64,000 nt of DNA from Planosporangium sp963837285 (GCA_963837285.1 CAWIMS010000001.1:1984001-2048000), one strand, 5' to 3'. Counted from the first letter of the stretch, positions 44,302 to 52,136 are shown. Notes: a model not told the origin generated them from the letters alone. Numbers and translations: made by a program.

Positions 44302-44565
44302 ATGGATGACGTGCGACCGGACGGCGAGGTACTCGCTTGGCGGACGTCTTCACGTACAAGTAGTGGTAATTGTGTCGAAATAAGAATCACTGGGAGCCAT
44401 ATCGGACAAACCCTTACTGCGTGTATACATTTCCTGGCCTTGTTCACCTACTACCTCACGTACACTCCTTCACGACGCCGCGCCCGACGATGCGCCAGCC
44501 TCCATTGGATGATGCTGCTCGTCGCGTGCGTTACCCGAGTCCCGAATATCTCTCAGGTGCGCTGA
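44302..44565 (+). pseudogene. DUF397 protein fragment
   Basis: From ATG 44302 the frame reads WRTSSRTSSGNCVEI, the signature of DUF397, a small partner often encoded with XRE regulators in actinomycetes. Family resemblance stops after about 26 residues (near 44382), and the remaining frame (IRITGSHIGQTLTACIH) is unlike the family. The conserved second half with VRDSK is missing, so this is a cut-off piece at another recombination point. Confidence 0.6.
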
Positions 44566-44655
44566 CGCTTTCGTAACGATTTCCCTTTCGGGGATTGTTG
44601 CCAGCTACTGACCCGAGTTTCTCGTATATCCCACCTGAGAGAGTGGACGATTATC

Positions 44656-44847
44656 GTGTTGACATTTCTTGGTTCGGTTGCGCATAAGGCGCTTTGGTTT
44701 GTTGTGCTTATGTGCATTCGTGGTCTTGTTCTTGCTTACTCTGTCGCTGATGTTGTGCGCGTCACCTTGCACCATCCCGATGAGAAGGTTCGGCTGCGCG
44801 CCTTCGCGGTCCTGCGCCTACTTCTGAAATGGTGGGGGAAGCGATGA
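44656..44847 (+). CDS. Small membrane protein coupled to the resolvase-like gene
   Basis: GTG 44656 encodes 63 residues with one or two hydrophobic helices (LWFVVLMCIRGLVLAYSVADVV) and a basic end (LLLKWWGKR). No family is recognised. Its TGA overlaps the ATG of the resolvase-like gene (ATGA), so they are translated together. The 275 bases upstream hold only a 28-codon open frame. Confidence 0.5.
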   Translation: MLTFLGSVAHKALWFVVLMCIRGLVLAYSVADVVRVTLHHPDEKVRLRAFAVLRLLLKWWGKR

Positions 44848-45746
44848 AACATCCAATGCGAATTATCGCGTACAGCTGCGAGCCCGCGGAGCCCTCGTAT
44901 GGAGCACTCACGGATGATCCTGGTGCACAGCTACAGAAGATTCATGCCGTTGCTCGACAACGAGGCTGGAAGATTGTGCAAGTGGTACGGGACTCGGCCC
45001 CGGAGCGGCCACAGCTCTACTTGCAGCTTGCTCGACTTAACCGAGGCGAAGCGGACGTTCTTGCTGTTGCCCACGTCGCGAGCTTGGTAGACCGGCGAGC
45101 GCAATTGTGGCGCTTGCATGAGCTGTCGATGAAATATCGTTGGATGCTGCTCCCTGTAGGAATCGGCATACCGCTTGGAGAGTTGGTGCCTTTTAGCTTA
45201 GACGAGCTACTGAGTCACCAACACGGTGAACGTGTCCGACGGGGTATCGCCAAGAGGCGAGATGATGGTAAGCCTTTCGGTAGGCCGCCTCGTAGTTGGA
45301 AGTTGCTTGCTGATCTTGCTCTCGTGCACGGGCTAGGCTCGGATGTGCCTGGCCCGATGCGCGCGTCAGGCGACGGCCAAGGCTGGCGCTTAGAGCCGAT
45401 GCCACATCTTCCCTCGATGCTCGGCAGCGTCGATCTTTGCGGTCAGGAGATCGATCAGGTCGATGCCGCCCTCAAACAGCCGGGCCACGTCGCGCTCATC
45501 GATCAGCACGATGTTGTTGCGCGTACCCCTCGCCACGTTCATCACGTGATCCACCACGGCTGGGTCGAAGCCAGCCATGGAGACAAAGACGCCGCGCGTG
45601 CTGTCCATCTTTCCGTCAACCTTGGCCTTGAAGTCCACAAGATCGCCAAAGTCCGGGGGGCTGGTGTGCCACTTGGCCTCGGTCAGATAGGTGAAACCGC
45701 GAAAGTGAAAGGCGCCGTCAATCTGTTCGCCCTTGATTGCGTATGA
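44844..45746 (+). CDS. Resolvase-like serine recombinase protein without catalytic serine
   Basis: The first 170 residues follow the serine-recombinase fold: MRIIAYSCEPAE, DDPGAQLQKIHAVARQRGW, RPQLYLQLARLNRGEADVL, and a C-terminal KRRDDGKPFGRPP typical of the linker after the catalytic domain. In the Y-x-R-V-S motif, arginine and serine are replaced (YSCEP), so strand exchange is not expected. Family resemblance ends near 45320; the frame then runs about 360 bases into the antisense of the nuclease gene, so the true stop was probably lost. It may be a decayed integrase or a DNA-binding protein. Confidence 0.55.
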   Translation: MKHPMRIIAYSCEPAEPSYGALTDDPGAQLQKIHAVARQRGWKIVQVVRDSAPERPQLYLQLARLNRGEADVLAVAHVASLVDRRAQLWRLHELSMKYRWMLLPVGIGIPLGELVPFSLDELLSHQHGERVRRGIAKRRDDGKPFGRPPRSWKLLADLALVHGLGSDVPGPMRASGDGQGWRLEPMPHLPSMLGSVDLCGQEIDQVDAALKQPGHVALIDQHDVVARTPRHVHHVIHHGWVEASHGDKDAARAVHLSVNLGLEVHKIAKVRGAGVPLGLGQIGETAKVKGAVNLFALDCV

Positions 45747-46313
45747 CGGCTTGTAGTCGAGGTCGTAAAGCTGGAAGAGATCAGCGAGCAGGCGCTCGAA
45801 GTCGTACCCGCGCCGTTGGCGCTCAGCGTTGGTCGTTGGGTTGAGCCGAACGAGCGCCAGAAATCTCCCGCGAAGGTCGCCCAGCCGTGCCAGGCGATCT
45901 GCTACGGCGGCGGCCTTGCGTTGGTTCGTGGCACGGCGGGCGTCGGCTGCCGCCTTCTCAGGGTCAACCAAAATCTGGGCGCGCGTCGCCTCTTCCTTCA
46001 GGTCGGCAATCGCCTGCATGCCAGCCGTCTGGTCTGGCGCGTCGCTATGTGGCCTACTCAGCCGGCACAGCTCTTCAACGATCTTTCGCTGTACGGCGTA
46101 GCCCGCCTTACCTCTCGTGCTTAGCTCATCCAGGACGAAGCGCGCGATTTTGGCCTTGCTGTTCGTCGGATCGTCGTACTTGTTGTAGAGATTCGGCGGC
46201 GTGCCGGCGCTCAGGAATACGGCACGGACATCACCACGCCAATGGAAAGCCAGTCGGCACACCCTGATGACGGCGAGCTGCGCATTGACTGGAATTGCAC
46301 CGGAGGCGGCCAT
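45390..46313 (-). CDS. Restriction endonuclease-like protein, PD-(D/E)XK fold
   Basis: This 307-residue protein has a C-terminal nuclease domain of Mrr type: RGYDFERLLADLFQLYDLDY, then the catalytic GEQIDGAFHFRG and TYLTEAKWH, giving the D...ExK triad. The later FVSMAGFDPAVVDHVM and IVLIDERDV complete the fold. An N-terminal helical region of 170 residues is unassigned. Mrr-like enzymes cut foreign or modified DNA; no methyltransferase partner is nearby, so a type IV-like or element-borne defence role is inferred. Start ATG 46313. Convergent with the resolvase-like gene. Confidence 0.75.
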   Translation of the reverse strand: MAASGAIPVNAQLAVIRVCRLAFHWRGDVRAVFLSAGTPPNLYNKYDDPTNSKAKIARFVLDELSTRGKAGYAVQRKIVEELCRLSRPHSDAPDQTAGMQAIADLKEEATRAQILVDPEKAAADARRATNQRKAAAVADRLARLGDLRGRFLALVRLNPTTNAERQRRGYDFERLLADLFQLYDLDYKPSYAIKGEQIDGAFHFRGFTYLTEAKWHTSPPDFGDLVDFKAKVDGKMDSTRGVFVSMAGFDPAVVDHVMNVARGTRNNIVLIDERDVARLFEGGIDLIDLLTAKIDAAEHRGKMWHRL

Positions 46314-46400
46314 GGTGAGGGCATTCTAGCTACGCTGTACCTTTCTGTGAAGTTCCGATCACTCGATGTGGTGGCTGCGGGGCAAGTTCGCAGTTGCTGA

Positions 46401-46432
46401 ACATATGTCCGCCTGTGTAGTGCGATCAGCAG
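46401..46432. repeat. Putative element end (att-like) at the 5'-truncated HhH-GPD copy
   Basis: The 32-base sequence ACATATGTCCGCCTGT-N4-TGCGATCAGCAGA shares 26 positions with 47545-47576. In both places it runs directly into the DQQ codons of an HhH-GPD gene copy. This is what a right attachment site of a site-specific insertion into that gene would look like. No integrase can be tied to it. Confidence 0.55.
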
Positions 46433-46915
46433 ATTCCATTGGAGAAGGCGTTCACGAGCCCCTACGTGCTGGCGCAGCGTCTCGGCATCAAGAAGCTCGA
46501 CGCGGAGCTGATCGCCGGGTACGACCCGGAGGCGCTGGCCGCGATCTTCACCAAACCGCCCGCGCTGCACCGGTTCCCGGGGTCGATGGCCGGCCGGGTC
46601 CAGGCGCTCTGTGTGATCATCCGGGACGAGTACGACGGCGACGCCGCGGCCGTGTGGTCGAACGTGACGACCGGCGCGGAGCTGTTGAAACGGCTCAAGA
46701 CGCTGCCCGGCTTCGGCACCCAGAAGGCGCAGATCTTCACGGCGCTGCTCGGCAAGCAACTCGGCGTACAACCGGACGGCTGGCGTGAAGCGGCCGGGGC
46801 GTACGGCGAGGAGGGCTCGTACCGTTCGGTGGCCGACATCGTCGACGCGGCCAGCCTGAGCAAGGTCCGCGAGTACAAGAAGCAGATGAAGGCGGCCGCC
46901 AAGGCGGGCGGCTGA
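46424..46915 (+). pseudogene. HhH-GPD repair gene lacking its 5' end
   Basis: The frame starts at DQQIPLEKAFTSPYVLAQRL and runs to the normal C-terminus (KKQMKAAAKAGG). Compared with the complete copy at 43635, about the first 30 codons are missing; a TAG stop lies two codons before DQQ, so no upstream start exists. Translation from TTG 46439 would give 158 residues without the first helix. It is about 60% similar to the complete copy and higher in GC, like core genes. Confidence 0.78.
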
Positions 46916-46916
46916 G

Positions 46917-47264
46917 CTACAACGCCAGATGGGTGCGCAGCGCGTCGTCCAGCCGACCGAGGCTGGCAGGTGTGACAGTGCCGATCTTGCGGCGTAGTCG
47001 CGCGTAATCAACGGAACGTATCTGCTCGGCCTGTGCCTTCGAGTCCACGGCCAGACCGCCCTCACCTGACTTGAGCAGCACCTGGAAGGGGTACACCCGG
47101 TCCGTATTGGAGGTGACCGGTATGACGGTGACCACGCCGCGACCGTTGCGCTCGGCGGTCCGATTGGCAGCGTTGTTGCCGACGATCACCGCGGGTCGGA
47201 TCTTGTTCGACTCGGAATCTTGAGCTGGCTCAAGGTCCACCATGTAGACGTCACCGCGCTGCAT
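46917..47264 (-). CDS. mazF: MazF/PemK-family toxin
   Basis: MazF toxins are sequence-specific endoribonucleases. This 115-residue protein shows MQRGDVYMVDLEP, KIRPAVIVGNN and VVTVIPVTSN, the standard core of the fold, and ends DDALRTHLAL. It overlaps the antitoxin gene by 14 bases. It sits directly after the 5'-truncated HhH-GPD copy (one base away, convergent) inside the putative insertion. Confidence 0.88.
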   Translation of the reverse strand: MQRGDVYMVDLEPAQDSESNKIRPAVIVGNNAANRTAERNGRGVVTVIPVTSNTDRVYPFQVLLKSGEGGLAVDSKAQAEQIRSVDYARLRRKIGTVTPASLGRLDDALRTHLAL

Positions 47265-47481
47265 CCGGGATCCCGTCGCCGGTGGTCGCGTCCCATTCGT
47301 TGGCCTGCCCGCTTTGCTCCCACTCGTTCCAGGCGTCCGCGTACGCGTCTTCCAGTTCGGCCATGCGCAACAGCTCAATGGCCCGGTGGACCACCGAGGA
47401 GCGGGACGATGAGCCACGCTTTCGGGCATATTCGTCCACGAAGGCGACATCGTCCTCGGGAAGGCTCACGCTCAGCTTCAT
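47251..47481 (-). CDS. mazE: MazE-type ribbon-helix-helix antitoxin
   Basis: This 76-residue protein begins with a ribbon-helix-helix (MKLSVSLPEDDVAFVDEYARK) and ends in an acidic tail that would wrap the toxin (NEWEQSGQANEWD). Such antitoxins repress their own operon and block MazF. It is first in the operon and overlaps mazF, the usual gene order. Confidence 0.85.
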   Translation of the reverse strand: MKLSVSLPEDDVAFVDEYARKRGSSSRSSVVHRAIELLRMAELEDAYADAWNEWEQSGQANEWDATTGDGIPDAAR

Positions 47482-47544
47482 ACCAGCGATGCTACCAATT
47501 ACCCAGAAAAGTTGCTACTAAAGGTGCTACTACTGGCGTCACAT

Positions 47545-47576
47545 ACATACGTCCGCCTGTCGGTTGCGACCAGCAG
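47545..47576. repeat. Second copy of the att-like sequence
   Basis: ACATACGTCCGCCTGT-N4-TGCGACCAGCAGA matches the sequence at 46401-46432 in 26 of 32 positions, with four of the six differences in the central spacer. It again joins element-like DNA to HhH-GPD gene sequence at the DQQ codons. Confidence 0.55.
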
Positions 47577-47640
47577 ACCCAGAAAGCGCAGATCTTTCGC
47601 CGCGCTGCTGGGCAAGCAGCGCGGGGTACAGCCGGACGGC
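47568..47640 (+). pseudogene. HhH-GPD repair gene remnant
   Basis: After the DQQ codons the sequence jumps to TQKAQIF, then continues with ALLGKQ and GVQPDG with a frameshift, and ends at about 47640. About 85 codons between DQQ and the helix-hairpin-helix are deleted, and the C-terminal third is missing. This is the most decayed of the three copies, so it is probably the oldest displaced end. Confidence 0.65.
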
Positions 47641-47661
47641 CCTCGTAGCGGCCGCGCCCGG

Positions 47662-48003
47662 TCAGGCGGGCTCCGTGGTGAAGTTGGTGATCCACCACTC
47701 GACCTCGTCCAGCGTGCGCGTTGCGGCGGCGCCGATGGGCTGCTCTGCCAGGCGCTGCTGGGATATCGCGCGAAGGTACTCCGGCATGACGAAACTGGGT
47801 CCGCGCAGTCCGGCCTCTTTGCCGATCGGCACGTGGTGACGCAGGCGCCGGTCGGTCGAGGTGATCGGGGCGACGATCACCATGCCGATCGGCCACGAGT
47901 TGTACGTGGCCGGCGACACGATCAGGACCGGGCGTCGGCCGCCCTGTTCGCGGCCGGTGGTCGGATTGAGATTCGCGACGACGACGTCTCCGCGACGAAT
48001 CAT
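47662..48003 (-). CDS. Second MazF-family toxin
   Basis: This 113-residue protein carries MIRRGDVVVANLNPT, GRRPVLIVSPATYN and MVIVAPITSTDR. It differs clearly from the toxin at 46917, so this is a separate module, not a duplication. ATG 48003 overlaps the antitoxin gene stop by four bases. Confidence 0.87.
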   Translation of the reverse strand: MIRRGDVVVANLNPTTGREQGGRRPVLIVSPATYNSWPIGMVIVAPITSTDRRLRHHVPIGKEAGLRGPSFVMPEYLRAISQQRLAEQPIGAAATRTLDEVEWWITNFTTEPA

Positions 48004-48278
48004 GAGTTGTACTCCGGGAACTCGTCTGACGCGTCGCCGAGGCCATCGCCAACGGCCGCGTCCCATGCCTGGCCTTCCGCCCGGTACTCGGCGAAGGCGG
48101 CCGGGTACTCCTGCGCCAGACGCTCGTAAGACGCCGTCGCCTGGCGCATCGCCTCTTCGCGTTGCAGCCGGCGGGCCGCCTCCTCCAGCAGTGCGAGCAT
48201 GGTGGTGTTGCGGCTGGCGGCGACCGCCGCGAACGTGTCCCTCACGTGCGTCGGTACGCTGAGAGTAGTTCTCGACAT
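48000..48278 (-). CDS. Antitoxin of the second MazF-like toxin
   Basis: About 92 residues: an N-terminal DNA-binding part (MSRTTLSVPTHVRDTFAAVA) and an acidic C-terminal tail (AAVGDGLGDASDEFPEYNS). The ATG at 48278 is used; another at 48290 adds four residues. Position and size identify it as the antitoxin; it presumably autoregulates the pair. Confidence 0.8.
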   Translation of the reverse strand: MSRTTLSVPTHVRDTFAAVAASRNTTMLALLEEAARRLQREEAMRQATASYERLAQEYPAAFAEYRAEGQAWDAAVGDGLGDASDEFPEYNS

Positions 48279-48314
48279 AGCTACGACCATAGCGCGCGGT
48301 TGGCGACACGCTAT

Positions 48315-49349
48315 TCACGTACCGCTCGGCTTGTACGCCCGGGCCAGCCTGTCCTGCGCGATCCCGACCGGAGACGTCGGGTCGATGGTCGGCCGGCCGT
48401 TACGCAGCATCTCCCGCCACACCGCCACGTCGTACTGGTGTGGCTCGGTCTCGGCGAGGAACCGGCGCAGGACCTCGGCGAACCGCTCCGGATTGTGGTG
48501 GTGCGGGAAGTGGCCGGCGCCCGGGAAGACGCTCAACCGGCTGCCGGGCATCGCGGCGTGCGCCACCTCGGTATGGCGGAACGGGATGACCGGGTCGCGT
48601 ACCCCACCGATCAGCAGGGTCGGCATCTTCTCCGCGAGGTAACTGCGGTCGAGCATCGTCACCACCTGGCCGCGCACGTCGACCACCGCCCGCACGGTAC
48701 GCAGGAACGCGCTGCGTGCGAACGGGTCACCCAGCCGGCGGTACCCGGCGATGAGGTCGTCGGCGTCCTCGCCGAGCGGCGAGCCGATCCGTTTGAGCAA
48801 CGATCCGAGCAACCGCAACGACCACGCCACCGGCGGCAGTTCGGCCAGCGGCGTGAGCATGGGCAGCAGGATGTCGGCGCCCGGCACGGAGGTGGCGCGC
48901 AGCACCGGGTTGACCTCACGCCCGACACCGCCGGTGCTGACCAGGACGAGTCGCTCGCAGCGCTCCGGAAACTGGTACGCGAACTGCATCGCCACGCCAC
49001 CGCCGAACGAGTGCCCGATCGCGGTCACCCGGTCGATGTCGAGGACCGACAGCAGGTCGCGCATGCCGCAGGCGTACGCGGCGATGGAATAGTCCGCCCG
49101 GGGCTTGTCGGACGCGCCGTGGCCGAGCAGGTCGGGCGCCACGACCGTGTGGTCGCGGGCGAGGTCGGGCAGCACCTGGCGCCAGGTCTCCGACGAGTCG
49201 CCGATGCCGTGGATGAACAGCAGGGCCGGCCCCGAGCCGCCCATCTGGAATGCCCGCCGGTAGCCGTGCACGGCCCGCTGGTGCAGGCGCACCGTGCCGG
49301 GCGGCGACTTGTCGTTGATCGAGGTGACCGGGGACCGGAAACGCGGCAC
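48315..49349 (-). CDS. Alpha/beta hydrolase
   Basis: This 344-residue cytoplasmic hydrolase has the oxyanion motif LLFIHGIGDSSETW, nucleophile elbow AIGHSFGGGVAM, an acid in GGVRDPVIP, and the catalytic histidine in GAGHFPHHHNP, so the triad is complete. The substrate is unknown; esterases, haloalkane or epoxide hydrolases share the fold. GTG 49349 follows GAGGAGG. It is the first core-like gene beyond the accessory region and is divergent from mscL. Confidence 0.85.
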   Translation of the reverse strand: MPRFRSPVTSINDKSPPGTVRLHQRAVHGYRRAFQMGGSGPALLFIHGIGDSSETWRQVLPDLARDHTVVAPDLLGHGASDKPRADYSIAAYACGMRDLLSVLDIDRVTAIGHSFGGGVAMQFAYQFPERCERLVLVSTGGVGREVNPVLRATSVPGADILLPMLTPLAELPPVAWSLRLLGSLLKRIGSPLGEDADDLIAGYRRLGDPFARSAFLRTVRAVVDVRGQVVTMLDRSYLAEKMPTLLIGGVRDPVIPFRHTEVAHAAMPGSRLSVFPGAGHFPHHHNPERFAEVLRRFLAETEPHQYDVAVWREMLRNGRPTIDPTSPVGIAQDRLARAYKPSGT

Positions 49350-49524
49350 GACGGCCTCCTCGTTCGCGTCGGGCGAGGGGCGGTCTTGCGGAAAGGATTG
49401 CCTACAGCGTCGCATGCCGGCAGCCAATGCGGCCGATAACCGTGCGAAACGGGAGGTGCGGATCATGGGCGCCGACCCTAGAGTGACGTGGGTCCAACCC
49501 CCTCGGCCCCACCAGGAGAGGCCC

Positions 49525-49941
49525 ATGCTTCGCGGCTTCAAAGACTTCATCATGCGCGGCAACGTCGTCGACCTCGCGGTCGGCATCGTCATCGGCGCGG
49601 CGTTCACCGGCGTCGTCAGCGCGTTCACCAACGGTTTCGTCCAGCCCCTGATCAAGGTCTTCACCGGCGGCAAGGATCCGGTAACGGCCGGTGCCTTCCA
49701 TGTCAGGAACCAGCCGTTCGACTGGGCGGCGTTCCTCAACGCGGCCATCGGGTTCATCATCACGGCCGCGGTCCTCTACTTCTTCGTGGTCATGCCGATG
49801 AACAAGCTGGCCGAGCGCCGGGCCCGGGGTGAGGAGCCCAAGCCGCAGGCGCCCAGCGAGGAGATCCTGCTCCTCCGCGAGATCCGCGACGCCCTCGCCG
49901 GCCCGCGGCCCGAGGTGGCGCACCCCGACGACCGCGCGTAG
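49525..49941 (+). CDS. mscL: Large-conductance mechanosensitive channel MscL
   Basis: MscL opens under membrane tension to release solutes during osmotic downshock. The 138-residue protein begins MLRGFKDFIMRGNVVDLAVG, with the first helix running through IVIGAAFTGVVSAFTNG, and has the second helix AAIGFIITAAVLYFFVVMP. The C-terminal helix carries SEEILLLREIRDAL. All features and length fit the family. AGGAGAGG precedes ATG 49525. Confidence 0.95.
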   Translation: MLRGFKDFIMRGNVVDLAVGIVIGAAFTGVVSAFTNGFVQPLIKVFTGGKDPVTAGAFHVRNQPFDWAAFLNAAIGFIITAAVLYFFVVMPMNKLAERRARGEEPKPQAPSEEILLLREIRDALAGPRPEVAHPDDRA

Positions 49942-49996
49942 TGGTAACCGATCGGTCCCGGTGCAAGACTCGGGGAGTGCCTATCGACGGAGCGCC

Positions 49997-50347
49997 GTGA
50001 AGCGTAGGGCGGAGCGTCCGGTGGTGATCACGGACGCTCCGCGCAGCCCTGACGACGAGCTCAGGTCGCGGCAGATCCGGTACCTGATCATGATGTCGAT
50101 CCGGGCACTCTGCCTGATCCTGGCAGCGGTCCTGGTGACCCTGCGGGTGCCGCTGCTGCCGCTGTGGCTCATCCTGTGCGTGGCGGCGATGGTCCTGCTG
50201 CCCTGGCTCGCGGTGATCCTGGCCAACGACGGGCCGCCCAAGGATCAGTACCGGCGGCCCAGCCAGCGCCGCCACACCCAGGTCGAAGCGCCGCCCAACG
50301 CGATCTCACCCGCCCGCGAGCCGACCGTCATCGACGCGGACGACTAG
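49997..50347 (+). CDS. DUF3099 membrane protein
   Basis: This 116-residue protein has two transmembrane helices (about residues 33-75), a basic N-terminus (VVITDAPRSPDDELRSRQIRY) and a polar tail. The opening and the RQIRYLIMMSIRALC helix match the actinobacterial DUF3099 family, of unknown function. It starts at GTG 49997 and overlaps the convergent psuK-like gene by four bases. Confidence 0.8.
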   Translation: MKRRAERPVVITDAPRSPDDELRSRQIRYLIMMSIRALCLILAAVLVTLRVPLLPLWLILCVAAMVLLPWLAVILANDGPPKDQYRRPSQRRHTQVEAPPNAISPAREPTVIDADD

Positions 50348-51222
50348 GTCAGGGGTCGCCCACCGACCACGCCGACCGCCGTGGCGCCCGCCGCGACGGC
50401 CGCGTGCAGGGCGTCGGTCGGCGACCCACCGGCCAGCCAGGAGGCGAGCAGGCCGGCCGCGAACGCGTCACCCGCGCCGGTCGGGTCCACCACCGGCACC
50501 GACAGGGCGGGCACCGACACCGGATCGTGGCCGGCGGTCGCCCATACCGCCCCGCCGGCGCCGCACTTGACCACGGCGTGCCGCGCCCAGCCGGTCAGCC
50601 GCGCTGCCAGCTCGGCCGGCGACCCGTCGCCGACCAGGGCCATTGCCTCGTCCAGGTTGGCCAGGAGCAGGTCGGTTCCCCGTACCCACGCAAGGAAGGC
50701 CGCGGCCCCGACGAGCCGCAACGGCGCCGCGGAGGCCGCGTCGACGCTGGTCGTGATGCCCGTGGTGGCCAGCGCACGCTGGCCCGCCGGCCGGGACCGG
50801 TGATCCAGCAGCGCATATCCGGACAGGTGCAGGTGGGTGACTCCCACCGCGAGCCCGGCGTCGACGTCGGCGGGGGACAGCAGCAGGTTCGCGCCGCGGT
50901 CGCACAGCATGGTCCGGTCGCCACCATCCGACAGCACGACGACGGTCCCGGTCGCCGCGCCATCGGCGCGCCGCACGACGGCGCGCACACCCGCCGCGGT
51001 CAGTTCCGCCACGCGCGCGGCTCCCGCTTCGTCCGTCCCGACCACACCCACAAAACTCGGGGGTACCCGCAGAGCCGCGAGCCAGGCAGCGGTGTTGGCA
51101 CCGGAGCCACCGCCCCGCATGGTCACCCGGGCCGGGGTGTCGGAGCCGACGGCCAGCGGCGCCGCGTGGACGGCGAGGACATCGGTCATCACATCGCCGA
51201 TGACCAGCACCGATGGGGTCAC
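50344..51222 (-). CDS. psuK: PfkB-family kinase, probable pseudouridine kinase
   Basis: This 292-residue PfkB kinase has GGGSGANTAAWLA near the substrate end and the catalytic signature DPTGAGDAFAAGLL. PfkB kinases phosphorylate ribose-like sugars and nucleosides. It overlaps psuG by four bases (GTGA), so pseudouridine is the likely substrate, giving pseudouridine 5'-phosphate for PsuG. The substrate is inferred from the partner gene, not from residues. Confidence 0.83.
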   Translation of the reverse strand: MTPSVLVIGDVMTDVLAVHAAPLAVGSDTPARVTMRGGGSGANTAAWLAALRVPPSFVGVVGTDEAGAARVAELTAAGVRAVVRRADGAATGTVVVLSDGGDRTMLCDRGANLLLSPADVDAGLAVGVTHLHLSGYALLDHRSRPAGQRALATTGITTSVDAASAAPLRLVGAAAFLAWVRGTDLLLANLDEAMALVGDGSPAELAARLTGWARHAVVKCGAGGAVWATAGHDPVSVPALSVPVVDPTGAGDAFAAGLLASWLAGGSPTDALHAAVAAGATAVGVVGGRPLT

Positions 51223-52136
51223 GGGCGGACGGCGGCCACCGCCACCCGGGCGGCGAGGTCGGCGTTGCGCAGGATGATCCGCACGTTCACCGCCAGGCTG
51301 CGGCCCCCGGTCGCCTCGTGGAAGTGCGCCAGCAGGTACGGCGTGACCGCCTTGCCGGTGATCCCGTCGCGGGCGAGCCCGATCAGCCCGTCGGCGAGCA
51401 CCCGGTCGTGCAGGTCCGGGTCGAGCTGCTCGTCGGCCGGCAGCGGGTTGGCCACGATCAGCCCCGCCTCGGAGACGCCGTGCCGGACCCGGGCGCGCAT
51501 GACCCGGGCGACCTCGTCCGGGGAGTCGACCGACCAGTCCAGGTCGTACCCGCTGTCGGTGCGGTAGAAGCCGGGGAACCGGCGGGTCCGGTACCCGACG
51601 ACCGGCACCCCGAGCGTCTCCAGCCGCTCCAGCGTCGCGCCGACGTCGAGGATCGACTTCACGCCCGCGCACACCACCGCGACCGGGGTACGCGCCAGCG
51701 TGCTCAGGTCGGCGGACTCGTCGAAGCTCTCCGCGGCGGCCCGGTGTACCCCACCCAGGCCACCGGTCGCGAACACCGCGATGCCGGCGCGCGCCGCGAT
51801 CGCCGCGGTGGCCGCGACCGTGGTCGCCCCGTCGACCCCGGCCGCGGCGGCGACGGCCAGATCACGCACGGACAGCTTGACCACGTCGTCGGCGGTGGCG
51901 AGCCGGGCCAGCTGCCGATCTTCCAGGCCGAGCACGATCCGGCCGGCCACCATGCCGATGGTCGCCGGTACCGCGCCGGCCGCGCGTACCGTCTCCTCGA
52001 TCTCATGGGCGATCTTGAGGTTGTCCGGCCGGGGCAGGCCGTGCGACACGATTGTGCTCTCCAGCGCCACGACCGGCCGTCCGGCCGCGAGCGCCGCTGC
52101 CACCTCGACACTGGGCCTGATCGCGTGCTCGTCCAC
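51219..52136 (-). CDS. psuG: Pseudouridine-5'-phosphate glycosidase
   Basis: PsuG reversibly cleaves pseudouridine 5'-phosphate into uracil and ribose 5-phosphate. The 305-residue protein has the strongly conserved VVALESTIVSHGLPRPDN, the metal and substrate region SVRDLAVAAAAGVDGATTV, FATGGLGGVHR and VVCAGVKSILD. It is upstream of, and coupled to, psuK; together they degrade pseudouridine from RNA turnover. Confidence 0.93.
   Translation of the reverse strand: MDEHAIRPSVEVAAALAAGRPVVALESTIVSHGLPRPDNLKIAHEIEETVRAAGAVPATIGMVAGRIVLGLEDRQLARLATADDVVKLSVRDLAVAAAAGVDGATTVAATAAIAARAGIAVFATGGLGGVHRAAAESFDESADLSTLARTPVAVVCAGVKSILDVGATLERLETLGVPVVGYRTRRFPGFYRTDSGYDLDWSVDSPDEVARVMRARVRHGVSEAGLIVANPLPADEQLDPDLHDRVLADGLIGLARDGITGKAVTPYLLAHFHEATGGRSLAVNVRIILRNADLAARVAVAAVRP

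Noticed and set aside
44370..44576. Small plus-strand frame ending at 44576
   Set aside because: No family, weak start, overlaps the DUF397 fragment; a 28-codon version from an inner ATG is possible but unsupported.
46401..47576. CRISPR-like or simple direct repeat pair
   Set aside because: Only two copies 1.1 kb apart, each tied to an HhH-GPD gene end; an att-site explanation fits better.
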